In this document: positions 1 to 7,250 of the stretch, in pieces | How the letters are laid out: each line of letters begins with the position of its first letter | Numbering within the stretch: the stretch's first letter is position 1 | Assembly: GCA_025354065.1 (NCBI GenBank) | Contig: JANXNM010000212.1 | Coordinates: 1-16,900 of the forward strand | From: Synechococcales cyanobacterium 340R_concoct_173_sub | Lineage (GTDB): Bacteria; Cyanobacteriota; Cyanobacteriia; Leptolyngbyales; Leptolyngbyaceae | Length of the DNA stretch: 16,900 bases | Direction of reading: 5' to 3' | Position numbers and translations under genes: made by a program | Notes under the pieces: generated by a model | Seen by the model: only the letters and a program-made list of their open reading frames with translations | The model's database searches: none | What the model was told of the DNA's origin: nothing

Positions 1-1
1 C

Positions 2-403
2 ACGGGTGAAGAATGGACGCGTTTTACACCGAACAGTACGGCGGGTTTAAATCAGGTGCAATATGACGGTGAAGCATTGAAAAGCGATCGGACCTACGAG
101 TTGCGTTATATCTCTAAGAAAAATTTTAAAACCGTGTTAGATCCAATCCAGCGGTTCCAAATTTTAAATGCTGTCGATCGAGCTAATGTGAATGCTGCTC
201 TAGCGAAACCCTTGACCGAATCATTTCGGGATCCAGTGCTTCAACAGGCAACTATTTTACTAAGAAACAATCTGCCGAGCGATGCCCATGCCCTATTGCT
301 TCAACAAACCTCGCCAACTTCTGCATTGAAACAGGCGATCGCTGAATATCCTGATCCATGTATCGAGCTGTCTAAACCGTCGTCAGATCTACAGACTCCC
401 TAA
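2..403 (+). CDS. C-terminal part of an unrecognised protein (5' end outside window)
   Basis: The reading frame is open from the left edge (first full codon at base 2) to a TAA at 401-403, giving about 133 residues. A GTG at base 56 is in frame, but the open frame upstream of it encodes plausible protein (TGEEWTRFTPNS...), so I read this as the end of a longer gene. The segment has no membrane helix and no motif I recognise. It contains a beta-like stretch with YELRYISKKNF, then a helix-rich part (FQILNAVDRANVNAALA, ATILLRNNLPSDAHALLLQQ), and ends in a polar tail. It overlaps the 3' end of the minus-strand diguanylate cyclase gene by a few bases, tail to tail. Function unknown. The coding call is fairly safe because the frame stays open and the composition is protein-like. 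Confidence 0.6.
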   Translation, partial: TGEEWTRFTPNSTAGLNQVQYDGEALKSDRTYELRYISKKNFKTVLDPIQRFQILNAVDRANVNAALAKPLTESFRDPVLQQATILLRNNLPSDAHALLLQQTSPTSALKQAIAEYPDPCIELSKPSSDLQTP

Positions 404-1353
404 GAAATCTCAAACGTACAGAACCGATCGCGTCCAGCTTCCTTGGCTTGATATAGGGCACGATCGGCAGCGGTAATCAACATTTCAGGGCGAATAAGAG
501 CACAGGGTATTGTGCTAGCTACGCCCATGCTAAGGGTAAGTCTGTCGCCGATTTGTGAGCCGCTATGGGAAATATTCAGATCTCTTAATGCGTCTTGAAT
601 ATCCTTCGCCACCCGCGTCGCGCCCTGTAAACCTGTATTAGGTAAAATAACGGCAAATTCTTCCCCGCCATAACGGGCTGCTAAATCTATGGATCGTTTC
701 GCCGCCCGGTCCAAAACTTTTGCCACTTTCTTCAAGCAGTCATCACCTTCTTGGTGCCCGTAGGTGTCGTTATAAACTTTAAAGAAATCAATGTCACACA
801 TCACCAACGACAACGACAATCGATCGCGCTGCATTCGACCCCATTCCTGCTGAAGATATTCATCAAACCGACGACGATTTGCGACTTGGGTGAGGCCATC
901 AGAGGTAGCCAGACGCTTAAGTTCTTGGTTGGCACTTTGAAGCTGCTCATAAAGCTTAACTTGGGTCAGTAGGTGCTTAACGCGTTGACGCAAGACGGCC
1001 CAGTGAATCGGTTTAGTGACAAAATCTATTGCCCCAGACGCAAACGCCTGCTCTACGGACTCCTCATCATCTAAGCCCGTAATCATCAACAAAGGAGTGC
1101 CATTCCCCTCCAAATGTTGTTCCATTTTTTGAATTTGTTGGCAACAGGTAAAGCCATCCATATGGGGCATCACCGCATCAATTAAAACCATATCCGGCTG
1201 CATTTTGCTAAACATAGCCAGACAATTTTCACCATCAACGGCTTCAATCACCCGATAGCCATCTTGTTCCATAGCCTGACGCAGACAAACCCGGATGACT
1301 TTATCGTCGTCGGCAACTAGAACAAGCGGTGGATTGTGAGATGAAAAGGTCAT
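400..1353 (-). CDS. Response regulator with diguanylate cyclase (REC-GGDEF) output
   Basis: Predicted cytoplasmic enzyme making cyclic di-GMP from two GTP under phosphorelay control. Numbering here is from a TTG at 1383; the ATG at 1351-1353 (residue 11) is the more likely start and gives 317 residues. The receiver domain spans about residues 20-140, with the acidic cluster DDD at 25-27, phospho-acceptor D69 in VLIDAVMPHMDG, T102 and K124 (TKP). A short coiled linker (LYEQLQSANQELKRLAT) joins it to the GGDEF domain, about 160-325. The active-site loop is GGEEF at 239-243, and RSID at 230-233 sits exactly five residues upstream, which is the RxxD product-inhibition site. All key residues are present, so the enzyme should be active and feedback inhibited. 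No histidine kinase lies nearby, so its signal is unknown. Neither start has a convincing Shine-Dalgarno sequence. Confidence 0.93.
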   Translation of the reverse strand: MTFSSHNPPLVLVADDDKVIRVCLRQAMEQDGYRVIEAVDGENCLAMFSKMQPDMVLIDAVMPHMDGFTCCQQIQKMEQHLEGNGTPLLMITGLDDEESVEQAFASGAIDFVTKPIHWAVLRQRVKHLLTQVKLYEQLQSANQELKRLATSDGLTQVANRRRFDEYLQQEWGRMQRDRLSLSLVMCDIDFFKVYNDTYGHQEGDDCLKKVAKVLDRAAKRSIDLAARYGGEEFAVILPNTGLQGATRVAKDIQDALRDLNISHSGSQIGDRLTLSMGVASTIPCALIRPEMLITAADRALYQAKEAGRDRFCTFEIS

Positions 1354-1500
1354 GAGGGATACAACCGAGTGAGGAAAAGGCAAGCGAGTTAGGAAAAGGC
1401 GGGCAAAGTCACTAATCGCTTGAGGCGTGACCTATGCCGTGAGCTAAGAGTGCCCTGTTCTTCACCATTCCCAACTTTTCTAACTCGTCCGTGTGATTCC

Positions 1501-1518
1501 TAAGTTCTTTAAAACTTA
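1501..1518. other. Short AT-rich inverted repeat downstream of the cyclophilin gene
   Basis: TAAGTT, six bases, AACTTA forms a perfect 6-bp stem in the gap between the end of the minus-strand cyclophilin gene (1531) and the diguanylate cyclase gene. It could help end the cyclophilin transcript, but no T-run follows it on the minus strand, so a terminator call is weak. Confidence 0.2.
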
Positions 1519-1530
1519 AGTCTTTGAATT

Positions 1531-2616
1531 TTAAGCTGCGCCTTTCTTGAATTTATCCAGTCCAGTCACGACTTTTATACTGTTTATTTTGTCTCCAGCC
1601 TTAATCTCATGGAGAACTTCTTGACCGCCTGTAACATAGCCAAAGATAGAATATCGTCCATCCAGAAGATTAAGTCCAGCGGGGGTGAGTTCTGGTTCAA
1701 ACAGAAAGAAGAAAAACTGTGACGATCCGCCATTCGCTTCTTCATTCGGGCGGGCCATCGCGATCGCACCGTAAGCACTGAAGGGAAGTACTGGTTGATC
1801 CAAATACCTACCCGCATCTTCTAAGGTCACGCCATAGGTTGGTACCCCATCACCTTGAGCCAAGATTTCCAAGGGCACCGATCGGTACGCTTTGGTTTTG
1901 GGGTCAATGAAGCCTTCGTCTGGGCCATCGGGGTCGCCTGTTTGCAATACATAAAAGTCTTCAGCCCGAGTAAATGGCAGGCCATCATAGAAGCCGCGCT
2001 GAATTAGATCGACAAAATTTCCGCCCGTCACTGGGGCACTGTAGCCATCTAAAACGGCTGTGATCACGCCTTTGTCAGTTGTAAATTCGATTTGGGCACG
2101 GCCTTTGAGTTGAGGAAGATCTTGATATTCTGCTGGAACTTCATAGGGGAAATCGCCCAGCATTGACTCTTCAAGAATTGTGACACGGTTCAGTAAGGCC
2201 GATCGGTGCATTAAAATATCGTCTTTGTTTTTAGCCGCTACATCAATACGTAATAAGTCAATATCGCCCTGAATCGCATCCAAAATCTCATTTCCCTGGG
2301 GCTTGAAGCTCTCGGGCACACTGTCCAGAACTTGCGATCGTTTATCTCGAATCACAGTCTCAGCTCGCGTCAAGTCAGCCCCAATCGCGCCCCAACGACG
2401 GTTTGCTCGGATTTGTTGCGAAATATCTTCAATAGAGGTTTGTAGTTTACGAATATCGGGATTGGTAATGGGCAGCGAGTTTCTCAGGATGGCTTTAGGG
2501 TCTGTGACTGCATTGCCTTGGGGCAGAGCTAGAGCCGGAGCACAGGTCATCATGAGCGTTAGAACTGCGGCAACAACCAGCAGCGCTCTAGATTTGGAGA
2601 AAAAATTAAACGACAT
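1531..2616 (-). CDS. Exported cyclophilin-type peptidyl-prolyl isomerase, TLP40/CYP38-like
   Basis: From the ATG at 2614-2616 the protein has 361 residues. The N-terminus (MSFNFFSKSR, then a hydrophobic run to about residue 25, then APALALPQ) is a signal peptide with an Ala-X-Ala cleavage site near residue 30. A helix-rich region (about 40-165) precedes a cyclophilin fold (about 170-355) with FYDGLPFTRAEDFYVLQTGD and SSQFFFFLFEPEL. This layout, N-terminal helical bundle plus degenerate cyclophilin, is that of plant TLP40/CYP38 and its cyanobacterial relatives, lumenal proteins tied to photosystem II assembly. Arg and Gln of the isomerase site are kept, while the usual Phe-Met pair reads Tyr-Val and the usual Trp position reads Leu, so catalysis may be weak. 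A GTG at 2632-2634, six codons upstream, has an even stronger ribosome-binding site (AAGGGAG), so the start is uncertain. Divergent from efp. Confidence 0.9.
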   Translation of the reverse strand: MSFNFFSKSRALLVVAAVLTLMMTCAPALALPQGNAVTDPKAILRNSLPITNPDIRKLQTSIEDISQQIRANRRWGAIGADLTRAETVIRDKRSQVLDSVPESFKPQGNEILDAIQGDIDLLRIDVAAKNKDDILMHRSALLNRVTILEESMLGDFPYEVPAEYQDLPQLKGRAQIEFTTDKGVITAVLDGYSAPVTGGNFVDLIQRGFYDGLPFTRAEDFYVLQTGDPDGPDEGFIDPKTKAYRSVPLEILAQGDGVPTYGVTLEDAGRYLDQPVLPFSAYGAIAMARPNEEANGGSSQFFFFLFEPELTPAGLNLLDGRYSIFGYVTGGQEVLHEIKAGDKINSIKVVTGLDKFKKGAA

Positions 2617-2764
2617 TTCAATACCTTGATTCACAACTTAACTCCCTTTCTAGAGCGTATTGTCCCATAGCAGTTTGAGAATTTGTGAGAAAGATCCGTA
2701 GAGCGGTTCCTAGGACGTTACAATAAAGCGCTGAAAGTTCTGCCGAATCGATTTGTAGAAACCC

Positions 2765-3325
2765 ATGATTTCCAGTAACGATTTTCGCTCCGGTGTCAGT
2801 ATTGAATTAGATGGTGCTGTTTGGCGCGTCATCGAATTTTTGCATGTTAAACCCGGTAAAGGTGCCGCATTTGTCCGCACCAAGCTCAAGAATGCTCAGA
2901 CGGGTAGCGTAATGGAAAAAACGTTCCGAGCCGGGGAAAGCGTTCCTCAGGCCGTCCTTGAAAAAAATGTAATGCAGTTCACTTATAAAGATGGTGATAA
3001 GTACGTTTTCATGGATATGACTACCTTTGAAGAAAGCCTTCTTACCAAGGCCCAGATTGGGGAGCAGAGCAAATATCTCAAAGAAGGGATGGATGCAATG
3101 GTGGTCCAATGGGGCGATCGTATTTTGGAAGTAGAATTGCCAAACTCGGTAGTTCTGGAAGTGACCCAAACTGATCCGGGTGTCAAGGGCGATACCGCGA
3201 CTGGGGGCACTAAGCCTGCTACTGTCGAAACGGGTGCTGAGGTGATGGTGCCATTGTTTATTACGATCGGTGAAAAGATTAAAATAGACACCCGCGACAA
3301 TAAATATCTCGGTCGTGAGAATTAG
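2765..3325 (+). CDS. efp: Translation elongation factor P
   Basis: Binds ribosomes stalled at polyproline stretches and promotes peptide-bond formation. The protein has 186 residues, the normal length, with the three beta-barrel domains in order: KOW-like domain with the exposed loop [10 protein letters not shown] (residues 27-36), central OB domain (about 67-128), and C-terminal domain ending in [21 protein letters not shown]32 in PGKGAAF is the position corresponding to the modified Lys34 of E. coli. No EpmA/EpmB modification gene is visible in the window, so the modification state is unknown. The ATG at 2765 matches the usual family N-terminus ([10 protein letters not shown]), though no strong Shine-Dalgarno precedes it. 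The gene stands 120 bases upstream of accB, an order common in cyanobacteria, and the two are probably co-transcribed. Confidence 0.97.
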   Translation: MISSNDFRSGVSIELDGAVWRVIEFLHVKPGKGAAFVRTKLKNAQTGSVMEKTFRAGESVPQAVLEKNVMQFTYKDGDKYVFMDMTTFEESLLTKAQIGEQSKYLKEGMDAMVVQWGDRILEVELPNSVVLEVTQTDPGVKGDTATGGTKPATVETGAEVMVPLFITIGEKIKIDTRDNKYLGREN

Positions 3326-3369
3326 GACGAGAGAGAGAGATTTGTGGGGCTGTGTCAGGGCTGTATGGT

Positions 3370-3392
3370 GGGAGTCTTTCCGCTAAACTCCC
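3370..3392 (+). other. Hairpin in the efp-accB spacer
   Basis: GGGAGT, eleven bases, ACTCCC gives a perfect 6-bp stem, and the outer bases GT/AC can extend it past a bulged C. No T-run follows, so it is unlikely to stop transcription completely. It may mark processing or partial attenuation between efp and accB. A purine run (GAGAGAGAGA, near 3330-3340) lies just upstream. Role not shown. Confidence 0.25.
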
Positions 3393-3445
3393 CACGCTGG
3401 CTTTGCCTGTCGCCAATAGGTTTGATTTAAGGAGTGATCACTGCT

Positions 3446-3922
3446 GTGTCAGTAAATTTCAGCGAATTGCGAGACCTGTTATTAGCCATTAATGAGACCG
3501 ACATCTCAGAGTTGACGCTAGAGGATGATGGCTTCAAGATGACCATGCGACGGGGATCGCTTCCCGTGATGGTTGTTGCGCCGCCTGTTGGCATATCCCC
3601 GATGGCAACCTATGAGACGGCTGCACCCCCGATGGGTACTACGGGCGGACCGTCTACATCATTGCCTCCCACAGATCACAAATTATTTGAAATCAAGTCC
3701 CCGATCGTTGGGACATTTTATCGCGCACCTAGCCCGGATGATGCTCCCTTTGTGGAGATAGGCGATCGAATTAAGGTTGGCCAGGGAATTTGTATCGTTG
3801 AAGCGATGAAGGTGATGAACGAAATTGATGCGGAGGTTTCGGGCGAAGTCATTGAGATTCTGGTCGAAAATTTCCAACCTGTGGAATTTGATCAAGTTTT
3901 GATGCGGGTTCGGTTAACCTAG
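3446..3922 (+). CDS. accB: Biotin carboxyl carrier protein of acetyl-CoA carboxylase
   Basis: Carries the biotin that AccC carboxylates and the AccA/AccD transferase uses to make malonyl-CoA for fatty-acid synthesis. The biotinyl domain fills the C-terminal half (about residues 80-158), with the target lysine in EAMKVMNEI at residue 122. It is preceded by an Ala/Pro/Thr-rich flexible linker (about 40-78) and an N-terminal segment SVNFSELRDLLLAI typical of cyanobacterial and plastid AccB. I place the start at the GTG of 3446-3448 (158 residues) because AAGGAG at 3429-3434 is a good ribosome-binding site 11 bases upstream of it. A GTG at 3434, four codons earlier, overlaps that site and so is unlikely. 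Follows efp on the same strand and is closed by the terminator at 3980-4005. AccC is not in the window, as is usual in cyanobacteria. Confidence 0.96.
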   Translation: MSVNFSELRDLLLAINETDISELTLEDDGFKMTMRRGSLPVMVVAPPVGISPMATYETAAPPMGTTGGPSTSLPPTDHKLFEIKSPIVGTFYRAPSPDDAPFVEIGDRIKVGQGICIVEAMKVMNEIDAEVSGEVIEILVENFQPVEFDQVLMRVRLT

Positions 3923-3979
3923 TGCGGTTGAAGCTTAGATTAACTTTTAAATTGAGTATTTGATCTTATTTAGACATTG

Positions 3980-4005
3980 AGCTGCCATCAGTAGGCAGCT
4001 TTTTT
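3980..4005 (+). terminator. Rho-independent terminator after accB
   Basis: AGCTGCC (3980-3986), seven-base loop, GGCAGCT (3994-4000) makes a perfect 7-bp GC-rich stem followed by six T (4000-4005). It lies about 58 bases after the accB stop and closes the efp-accB unit. Confidence 0.9.
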
Positions 4006-4042
4006 ATCATTACTACTTTTTATTACGACTTTGTGAGGATTA

Positions 4043-4068
4043 CTATATTGCTATAAGGCGAAATATAG
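4043..4068 (+). promoter_or_regulatory. Inverted repeat in the arsR promoter region, candidate operator
   Basis: CTATATT (4043-4049), twelve bases, AATATAG (4062-4068) is a perfect 7-bp inverted repeat about 70 bases upstream of the arsR ATG. A TATAAG (4052-4057) that could serve as a -10 box sits between the arms, with TTGTGA (4031-4036) upstream at a rather short 15-base spacing. ArsR-family repressors usually bind AT-rich dyads of this kind over their own promoter, so autoregulation is a reasonable inference. Nothing in the sequence proves binding. Confidence 0.4.
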
Positions 4069-4139
4069 GGATAATAGTAGGGGTTATTTATACGTCAAGA
4101 TTTAGCCGTTATTTTTTGCATTTTTTGCAAGTGATTCCT

Positions 4140-4595
4140 ATGGCAAAAGAACAGAATTTATTGGATGACCGATTGGCTGATGATGAGGTCAGTCTTGTTG
4201 GGGATGAAGCTTTGGTTAGCATTGCCGATACTGGATCTCAGGCAGTAGTGGAGCAAGTCGCAAATTATTTTCGGGTATTAGGAGAACCAATGCGTCTGAA
4301 ATTACTTAATGTGCTGCGAGACGGAGAGCGTTGTGTTCAGGATTTGGTGGATGAGACCCAAACCAGTCAGGCGAATGTCTCAAAACATTTGAAAGTGATG
4401 CTGCAAGCCGGAATATTGGCAAAGCGCAGTCAGGGCACCCAGGCATTTTATCGGGTGACGGATGATTTGATTTTTGAGTTGTGTAATTTAGTCTGCGATC
4501 GGCTTGCGACTCGGATTGAGCAGCAAGCCCAGCATTTCCGGACCTTTAGTTTAGCTAGTAAACCGGAACCCAATATCGAAGAAATTGCAGCTTAA
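4140..4595 (+). CDS. ArsR-family winged-helix transcriptional repressor
   Basis: Small DNA-binding regulator of 151 residues from the ATG at 4140. A TTG eight codons upstream is in frame but has no support. The N-terminal 40 residues are acidic and polar (LLDDRLADDEVSLVGDE). The winged helix follows: VANYFRVLGEPMRLKLLNVL, then the recognition region QTSQANVSKHLKVMLQAGIL, then the wing RSQGTQAFYRVTDD. Cysteines occur in RCVQDL just before the recognition helices and twice in the C-terminal helix (ELCNLVCDRL). The classical CVC metal site of ArsR/SmtB is not intact, so the effector could be redox or metal and cannot be named. The C-terminal helix is the usual dimer helix. It stands alone after the accB terminator with its own promoter region and a candidate operator, and its stop overlaps that of the minus-strand YdcF-like gene. 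No metal-efflux gene is adjacent. Confidence 0.9.
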   Translation: MAKEQNLLDDRLADDEVSLVGDEALVSIADTGSQAVVEQVANYFRVLGEPMRLKLLNVLRDGERCVQDLVDETQTSQANVSKHLKVMLQAGILAKRSQGTQAFYRVTDDLIFELCNLVCDRLATRIEQQAQHFRTFSLASKPEPNIEEIAA

Positions 4596-5278
4596 AGCTT
4601 GGATTTTGTCCGTCGTTCAGTCGGCTCGTCAGTCGGCTCTAGATTCTGTCTAGATTCTCCCGTATACCCCGTTACGAGCCAAACCATAGCTCGTCCACTG
4701 TCGCGAAATGCCTTCAAAATAGGTTCGGACGATCGGTCAGTCGGGATAGGCACAATTTTAAAAATAACGCCGCGCTGGGAACCAATAATTTCAGCAATCC
4801 ACTGAGCACGACGCATGTGATAGTCAGAGGTGACGAGGTAGACGCTGGTGATGCCTTGATGTTTGAGATCGTCAACCAACGTCGTAAAGTTTGTCAGCGT
4901 ATCTACAGCACGATAGTCTAAATGGACGCGCTGACGATCGACTCCAGCTTGATCAAACACCCAATAGCTATATTCTTCTGGACTGCCGGATGAGACCCAC
5001 AGCGGTAAATCTGGATATTTAAGCGCTAAATCGGCGGCAAACTTTTCCCGATCGGGGGAACCGCCCAAAACAAAAATAGCCTGAGGCTCGGAAAACTGGG
5101 TCGCTAATTGTCGATATCCGATCCACAGACAGGCTGAAATTGCCAATAGTCCGGCCCAAGGCAAACGCAAAAAATTACGACGCTTAGACCGTTTAGGCTC
5201 AGAACGTCGTAATGGTGACGATATATTCTTATTAGAGCGTTGTATTGGTTTCAATAGACGCTGGTATGGGCGAGACAT
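4592..5278 (-). CDS. YdcF/SanA-like DUF218 membrane-anchored protein
   Basis: The protein has 228 residues. A basic 40-residue N-terminus (many Lys/Arg) is followed by one membrane helix (about 41-56, LPWAGLLAISACLWIGY), then a DUF218 domain (about 65-205) showing the family landmarks: IFVLGGSPDREKFAADLAL, WVSSGSPEE and VYLVTSDYHMRRAQWIA. By the positive-inside rule the domain lies outside the cytoplasmic membrane. Relatives (SanA, ElyC) are linked to envelope integrity and peptidoglycan or lipid-carrier metabolism, but the reaction is not established. The C-terminal tail (about 207-228) is polar, charged and probably disordered, and contains a small duplication (EPTDEPT). The gene starts 12 bases after the TPR gene ends on the same strand, so the two are very likely one operon. 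Its stop overlaps that of arsR tail to tail. Confidence 0.87.
   Translation of the reverse strand: MSRPYQRLLKPIQRSNKNISSPLRRSEPKRSKRRNFLRLPWAGLLAISACLWIGYRQLATQFSEPQAIFVLGGSPDREKFAADLALKYPDLPLWVSSGSPEEYSYWVFDQAGVDRQRVHLDYRAVDTLTNFTTLVDDLKHQGITSVYLVTSDYHMRRAQWIAEIIGSQRGVIFKIVPIPTDRSSEPILKAFRDSGRAMVWLVTGYTGESRQNLEPTDEPTERRTKSKL
4617..4658. repeat. Two short tandem duplications in the 3' end of the DUF218 gene
   Basis: TCAGTCGGCTC occurs at 4617 and again at 4629 (12-base period, encoding EPT-D-EPT on the minus strand), and TCTAGATTCT occurs at 4638 and 4649 (11-base period). Both lie in the disordered C-terminal tail and look like replication-slippage products. Confidence 0.6.
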
Positions 5279-5290
5279 ATGACCAAGATT

Positions 5291-6199
5291 CTAACGCTGT
5301 GATGGGGATTGAGCTTCTGTAGCTTTGGCGGTGACGATCGCGGTCCGAATTCGAGGCTGTTCTAAAAATTGAGCCGTGTCTGCTAGGAGCGTTTTACCCC
5401 AAAGATTATCCTGCAAAAACTTTAGATCCCCATAACGGCTGTCCAGTTGGATAGCAGATTCACCCAGTTGAAGTCCTTCCTCTTGATTTCCTTGTTTGTA
5501 CAGGGCAACCGCTAGGGCTAGCTTGGGTTCCGAGGCTTTACTATCCGCTTTAATGGAGACATTCCATAGACCGATCGCTTCTTTGACATTTCCCGACTCA
5601 TAGCGAATCAGGGCGATATTGTTGAGTGGGAACCAGAATTTTTCATCCAGTTTATTAGACTCGGTATATCGCGCGACTGCTTCATCCATTTTACCCAACA
5701 TGAAATAGGCATTCCCTAAATCAAAAAGGGCAGGAGGCATCGCTTTTGAAGCGGTTTTAAGCTTCGGATCGCTCTTGAGAATTTTGATGCCGGACTGAAG
5801 CGCATCTACGGATTTAGCGTACTCCTTCTTTTGGAAGTAGGCATTGCCGAGACGCAATAAGATAGCGGGTTCTTTTGGATCTAGAATTTGGGCCTTCTTG
5901 AGCGCGACGATGCTTTTGTCGGCTTGATTGTCTGCCAGATATAAACCGCCTAAGACAGACCAAGCATCCGGGTTCTGGGGAATAAGTTGGGTGGCAAGCT
6001 TGGCGCGGGTGATGGCCAAGTCTACCTGTTGAAGCTGAGCAAGTTGAAGGGATTCACCCAATAAATCACGACCCTCTTTTTCCAGACTGTTGCTGTCAAA
6101 GTCGGGTAGGCGCGGCAAAAACTGAGCGATCGCAGGTTGTCGAACAATGCCTGAGTTCAGAAGAAGTATGGTACCGAGAAGCGCAATCCGTTTATACAC
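5291..6199 (-). CDS. Exported tetratricopeptide-repeat protein
   Basis: The protein has 302 residues and begins with GTG at 6197-6199. The N-terminus MYKRIALLGTILLLNSGI followed by PAIAQFLP is a signal peptide cleaved after AIA-Q (about residue 26), so the protein is periplasmic or lumenal. At least five TPR units follow, at about 77-110 (DAWSVLGGLYLADNQ), 111-144 (LLRLGNAYFQKKEYAKSV), 155-188 (LFDLGNAYFMLGKMDEAVARY), 189-222 (NNIALIRYESGNVKEAIGLW) and 224-257. A further helical segment of TPR character may lie at 40-75. TPRs bind other proteins and there is no catalytic domain, so an assembly or scaffold role is likely. First gene of a probable two-gene operon with the DUF218 gene 12 bases downstream. 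The partner could be an envelope factor handled by both. No strong Shine-Dalgarno is seen. Confidence 0.85.
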   Translation of the reverse strand: MYKRIALLGTILLLNSGIVRQPAIAQFLPRLPDFDSNSLEKEGRDLLGESLQLAQLQQVDLAITRAKLATQLIPQNPDAWSVLGGLYLADNQADKSIVALKKAQILDPKEPAILLRLGNAYFQKKEYAKSVDALQSGIKILKSDPKLKTASKAMPPALFDLGNAYFMLGKMDEAVARYTESNKLDEKFWFPLNNIALIRYESGNVKEAIGLWNVSIKADSKASEPKLALAVALYKQGNQEEGLQLGESAIQLDSRYGDLKFLQDNLWGKTLLADTAQFLEQPRIRTAIVTAKATEAQSPSQR

Positions 6200-6524
6200 A
6201 GGAGTCTCTAGAAAAGTTTAAAGGTTGGGACTGGATACTAAGAAATGCTTAGTTTCAACAGGTTTTAACATAAAGCATTGACGCATTGCGTAAGCCCATG
6301 ATAGCCCATTAACTAAGTTGCCCTTATTCTAGACTGATTTTCCACTTCTTCTAAAGGTTGTCTTAATTTTTTTGGCGATCGTCTAGGCACTGGATAAAAC
6401 TGCGGCTTCACTAGGGAGTATTTTAAGTATGGCAATAGATTAAGAGATTAAGTGCGGCAATAGATCCTAAATTCAACTATTGTAGGGACGATTACTGAAA
6501 CTTTTGCCAATTTTCGTCAATGCC
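6200..6524. other. Divergent intergenic region between the TPR gene and thyX
   Basis: About 325 bases holding the promoters of both divergent genes. Visible structure: a hairpin ACTAAG-5-CTTAGT (6237-6253) in the leader of the minus-strand TPR gene, a small palindrome ACGCATTGCGT (6281-6291), and GGCAATAGAT repeated directly at 6431 and 6456. I see no convincing -35/-10 pair, no coding frame and no RNA gene. Confidence 0.5.
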
Positions 6525-7250
6525 ATGGATCCTCTCTTTAAGGTCGAAATCCTTTCCCAAACCCCGAACCCGCAGCAGACTATCTATGCTGGGATGCACC
6601 AGGACTATGCTGAAGCGTTTGTCTGGGACGATCGGGCTAGCTTCCCGGATGAGGAAAAAGCGGGCGATCTGGTTATTCGCAATCTCTTGGGCGGCAATCG
6701 AGGCCATTTTGGTCCCTTAGAGCATCCCCAAATCGTCCTGAATTGCGGCTGGTTTCCCCACAGCACCATGCAGCAGATTAGAACTCATCGGGTCGGAATC
6801 AGCTTCGACGTACAATCTTTTCGTTATACAGGAAAAAAGATTTTAGAGGCGGCAGACGGCACAAAGGAGGTTGAGGAAGTCTTCTATCTGCGGCCTTTGG
6901 GAGCCTATACCGATCGTCAGGGCAAAAAATATGAGTATACCGAAGAACTTCGAAAGGAAGATCTAGCCTGGTGTTTAGAGGGCGCAAAACTCTATGCAAA
7001 GCGGATTAACCAAGGCTTCAGCGAAGAACATGCGCGCAGTTTGATTGCCTTTGATGTGCGGCAACATTGGGTGATGTCGGCCAATGTCCGATCGCTCATG
7101 CACCTGATGGATTTGCGGGCTAAGGACGATGCCCAAGTAGAATGCCAGCAGTTATGTGACTTGATCTTTCCGCATTTTGAGGCTTGGGTTCCGGCGATCG
7201 CGGCTTGGTACAAAAAAAATCGTTGGGGCAAAGCTCGTCTATCTCCTTAG
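6525..7250 (+). CDS. thyX: Flavin-dependent thymidylate synthase
   Basis: Makes dTMP from dUMP using methylenetetrahydrofolate and NADPH through FAD, replacing ThyA. From the ATG at 6525 it has 241 residues. A TTG seven codons upstream is in frame but unlikely. Conserved parts: the N-terminal helix region, HFGPLEHPQIVLNC (substrate and FAD contact), the signature QIRTHRVGISFDVQSFRYTG (about residues 85-104), and the C-terminal HWVMSANVRSLMHLMDLRAKDDAQVE, whose N-x-R-S-L-x-H/LR-x-K-x-D-AQ-E pattern binds dUMP. The classical signature is RHR followed by seven residues and Ser. Here it is THR and eight residues, which I understand to be the cyanobacterial-type variant. A ThyX-dependent cell usually lacks thyA, but that cannot be seen here. 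The gene appears monocistronic, divergent from the TPR gene, with no strong Shine-Dalgarno. Confidence 0.95.
   Translation: MDPLFKVEILSQTPNPQQTIYAGMHQDYAEAFVWDDRASFPDEEKAGDLVIRNLLGGNRGHFGPLEHPQIVLNCGWFPHSTMQQIRTHRVGISFDVQSFRYTGKKILEAADGTKEVEEVFYLRPLGAYTDRQGKKYEYTEELRKEDLAWCLEGAKLYAKRINQGFSEEHARSLIAFDVRQHWVMSANVRSLMHLMDLRAKDDAQVECQQLCDLIFPHFEAWVPAIAAWYKKNRWGKARLSP

Noticed and set aside
2635..2764. efp promoter with TACAAT (2719-2724) as -10
   Set aside because: The nearest -35-like hexamer (TTGTGA, 2683) is about 30 bases away, so I could not support a promoter call.
3434..3445. GTG 3434 as the accB start
   Set aside because: It overlaps the AAGGAG ribosome-binding site that fits GTG 3446.
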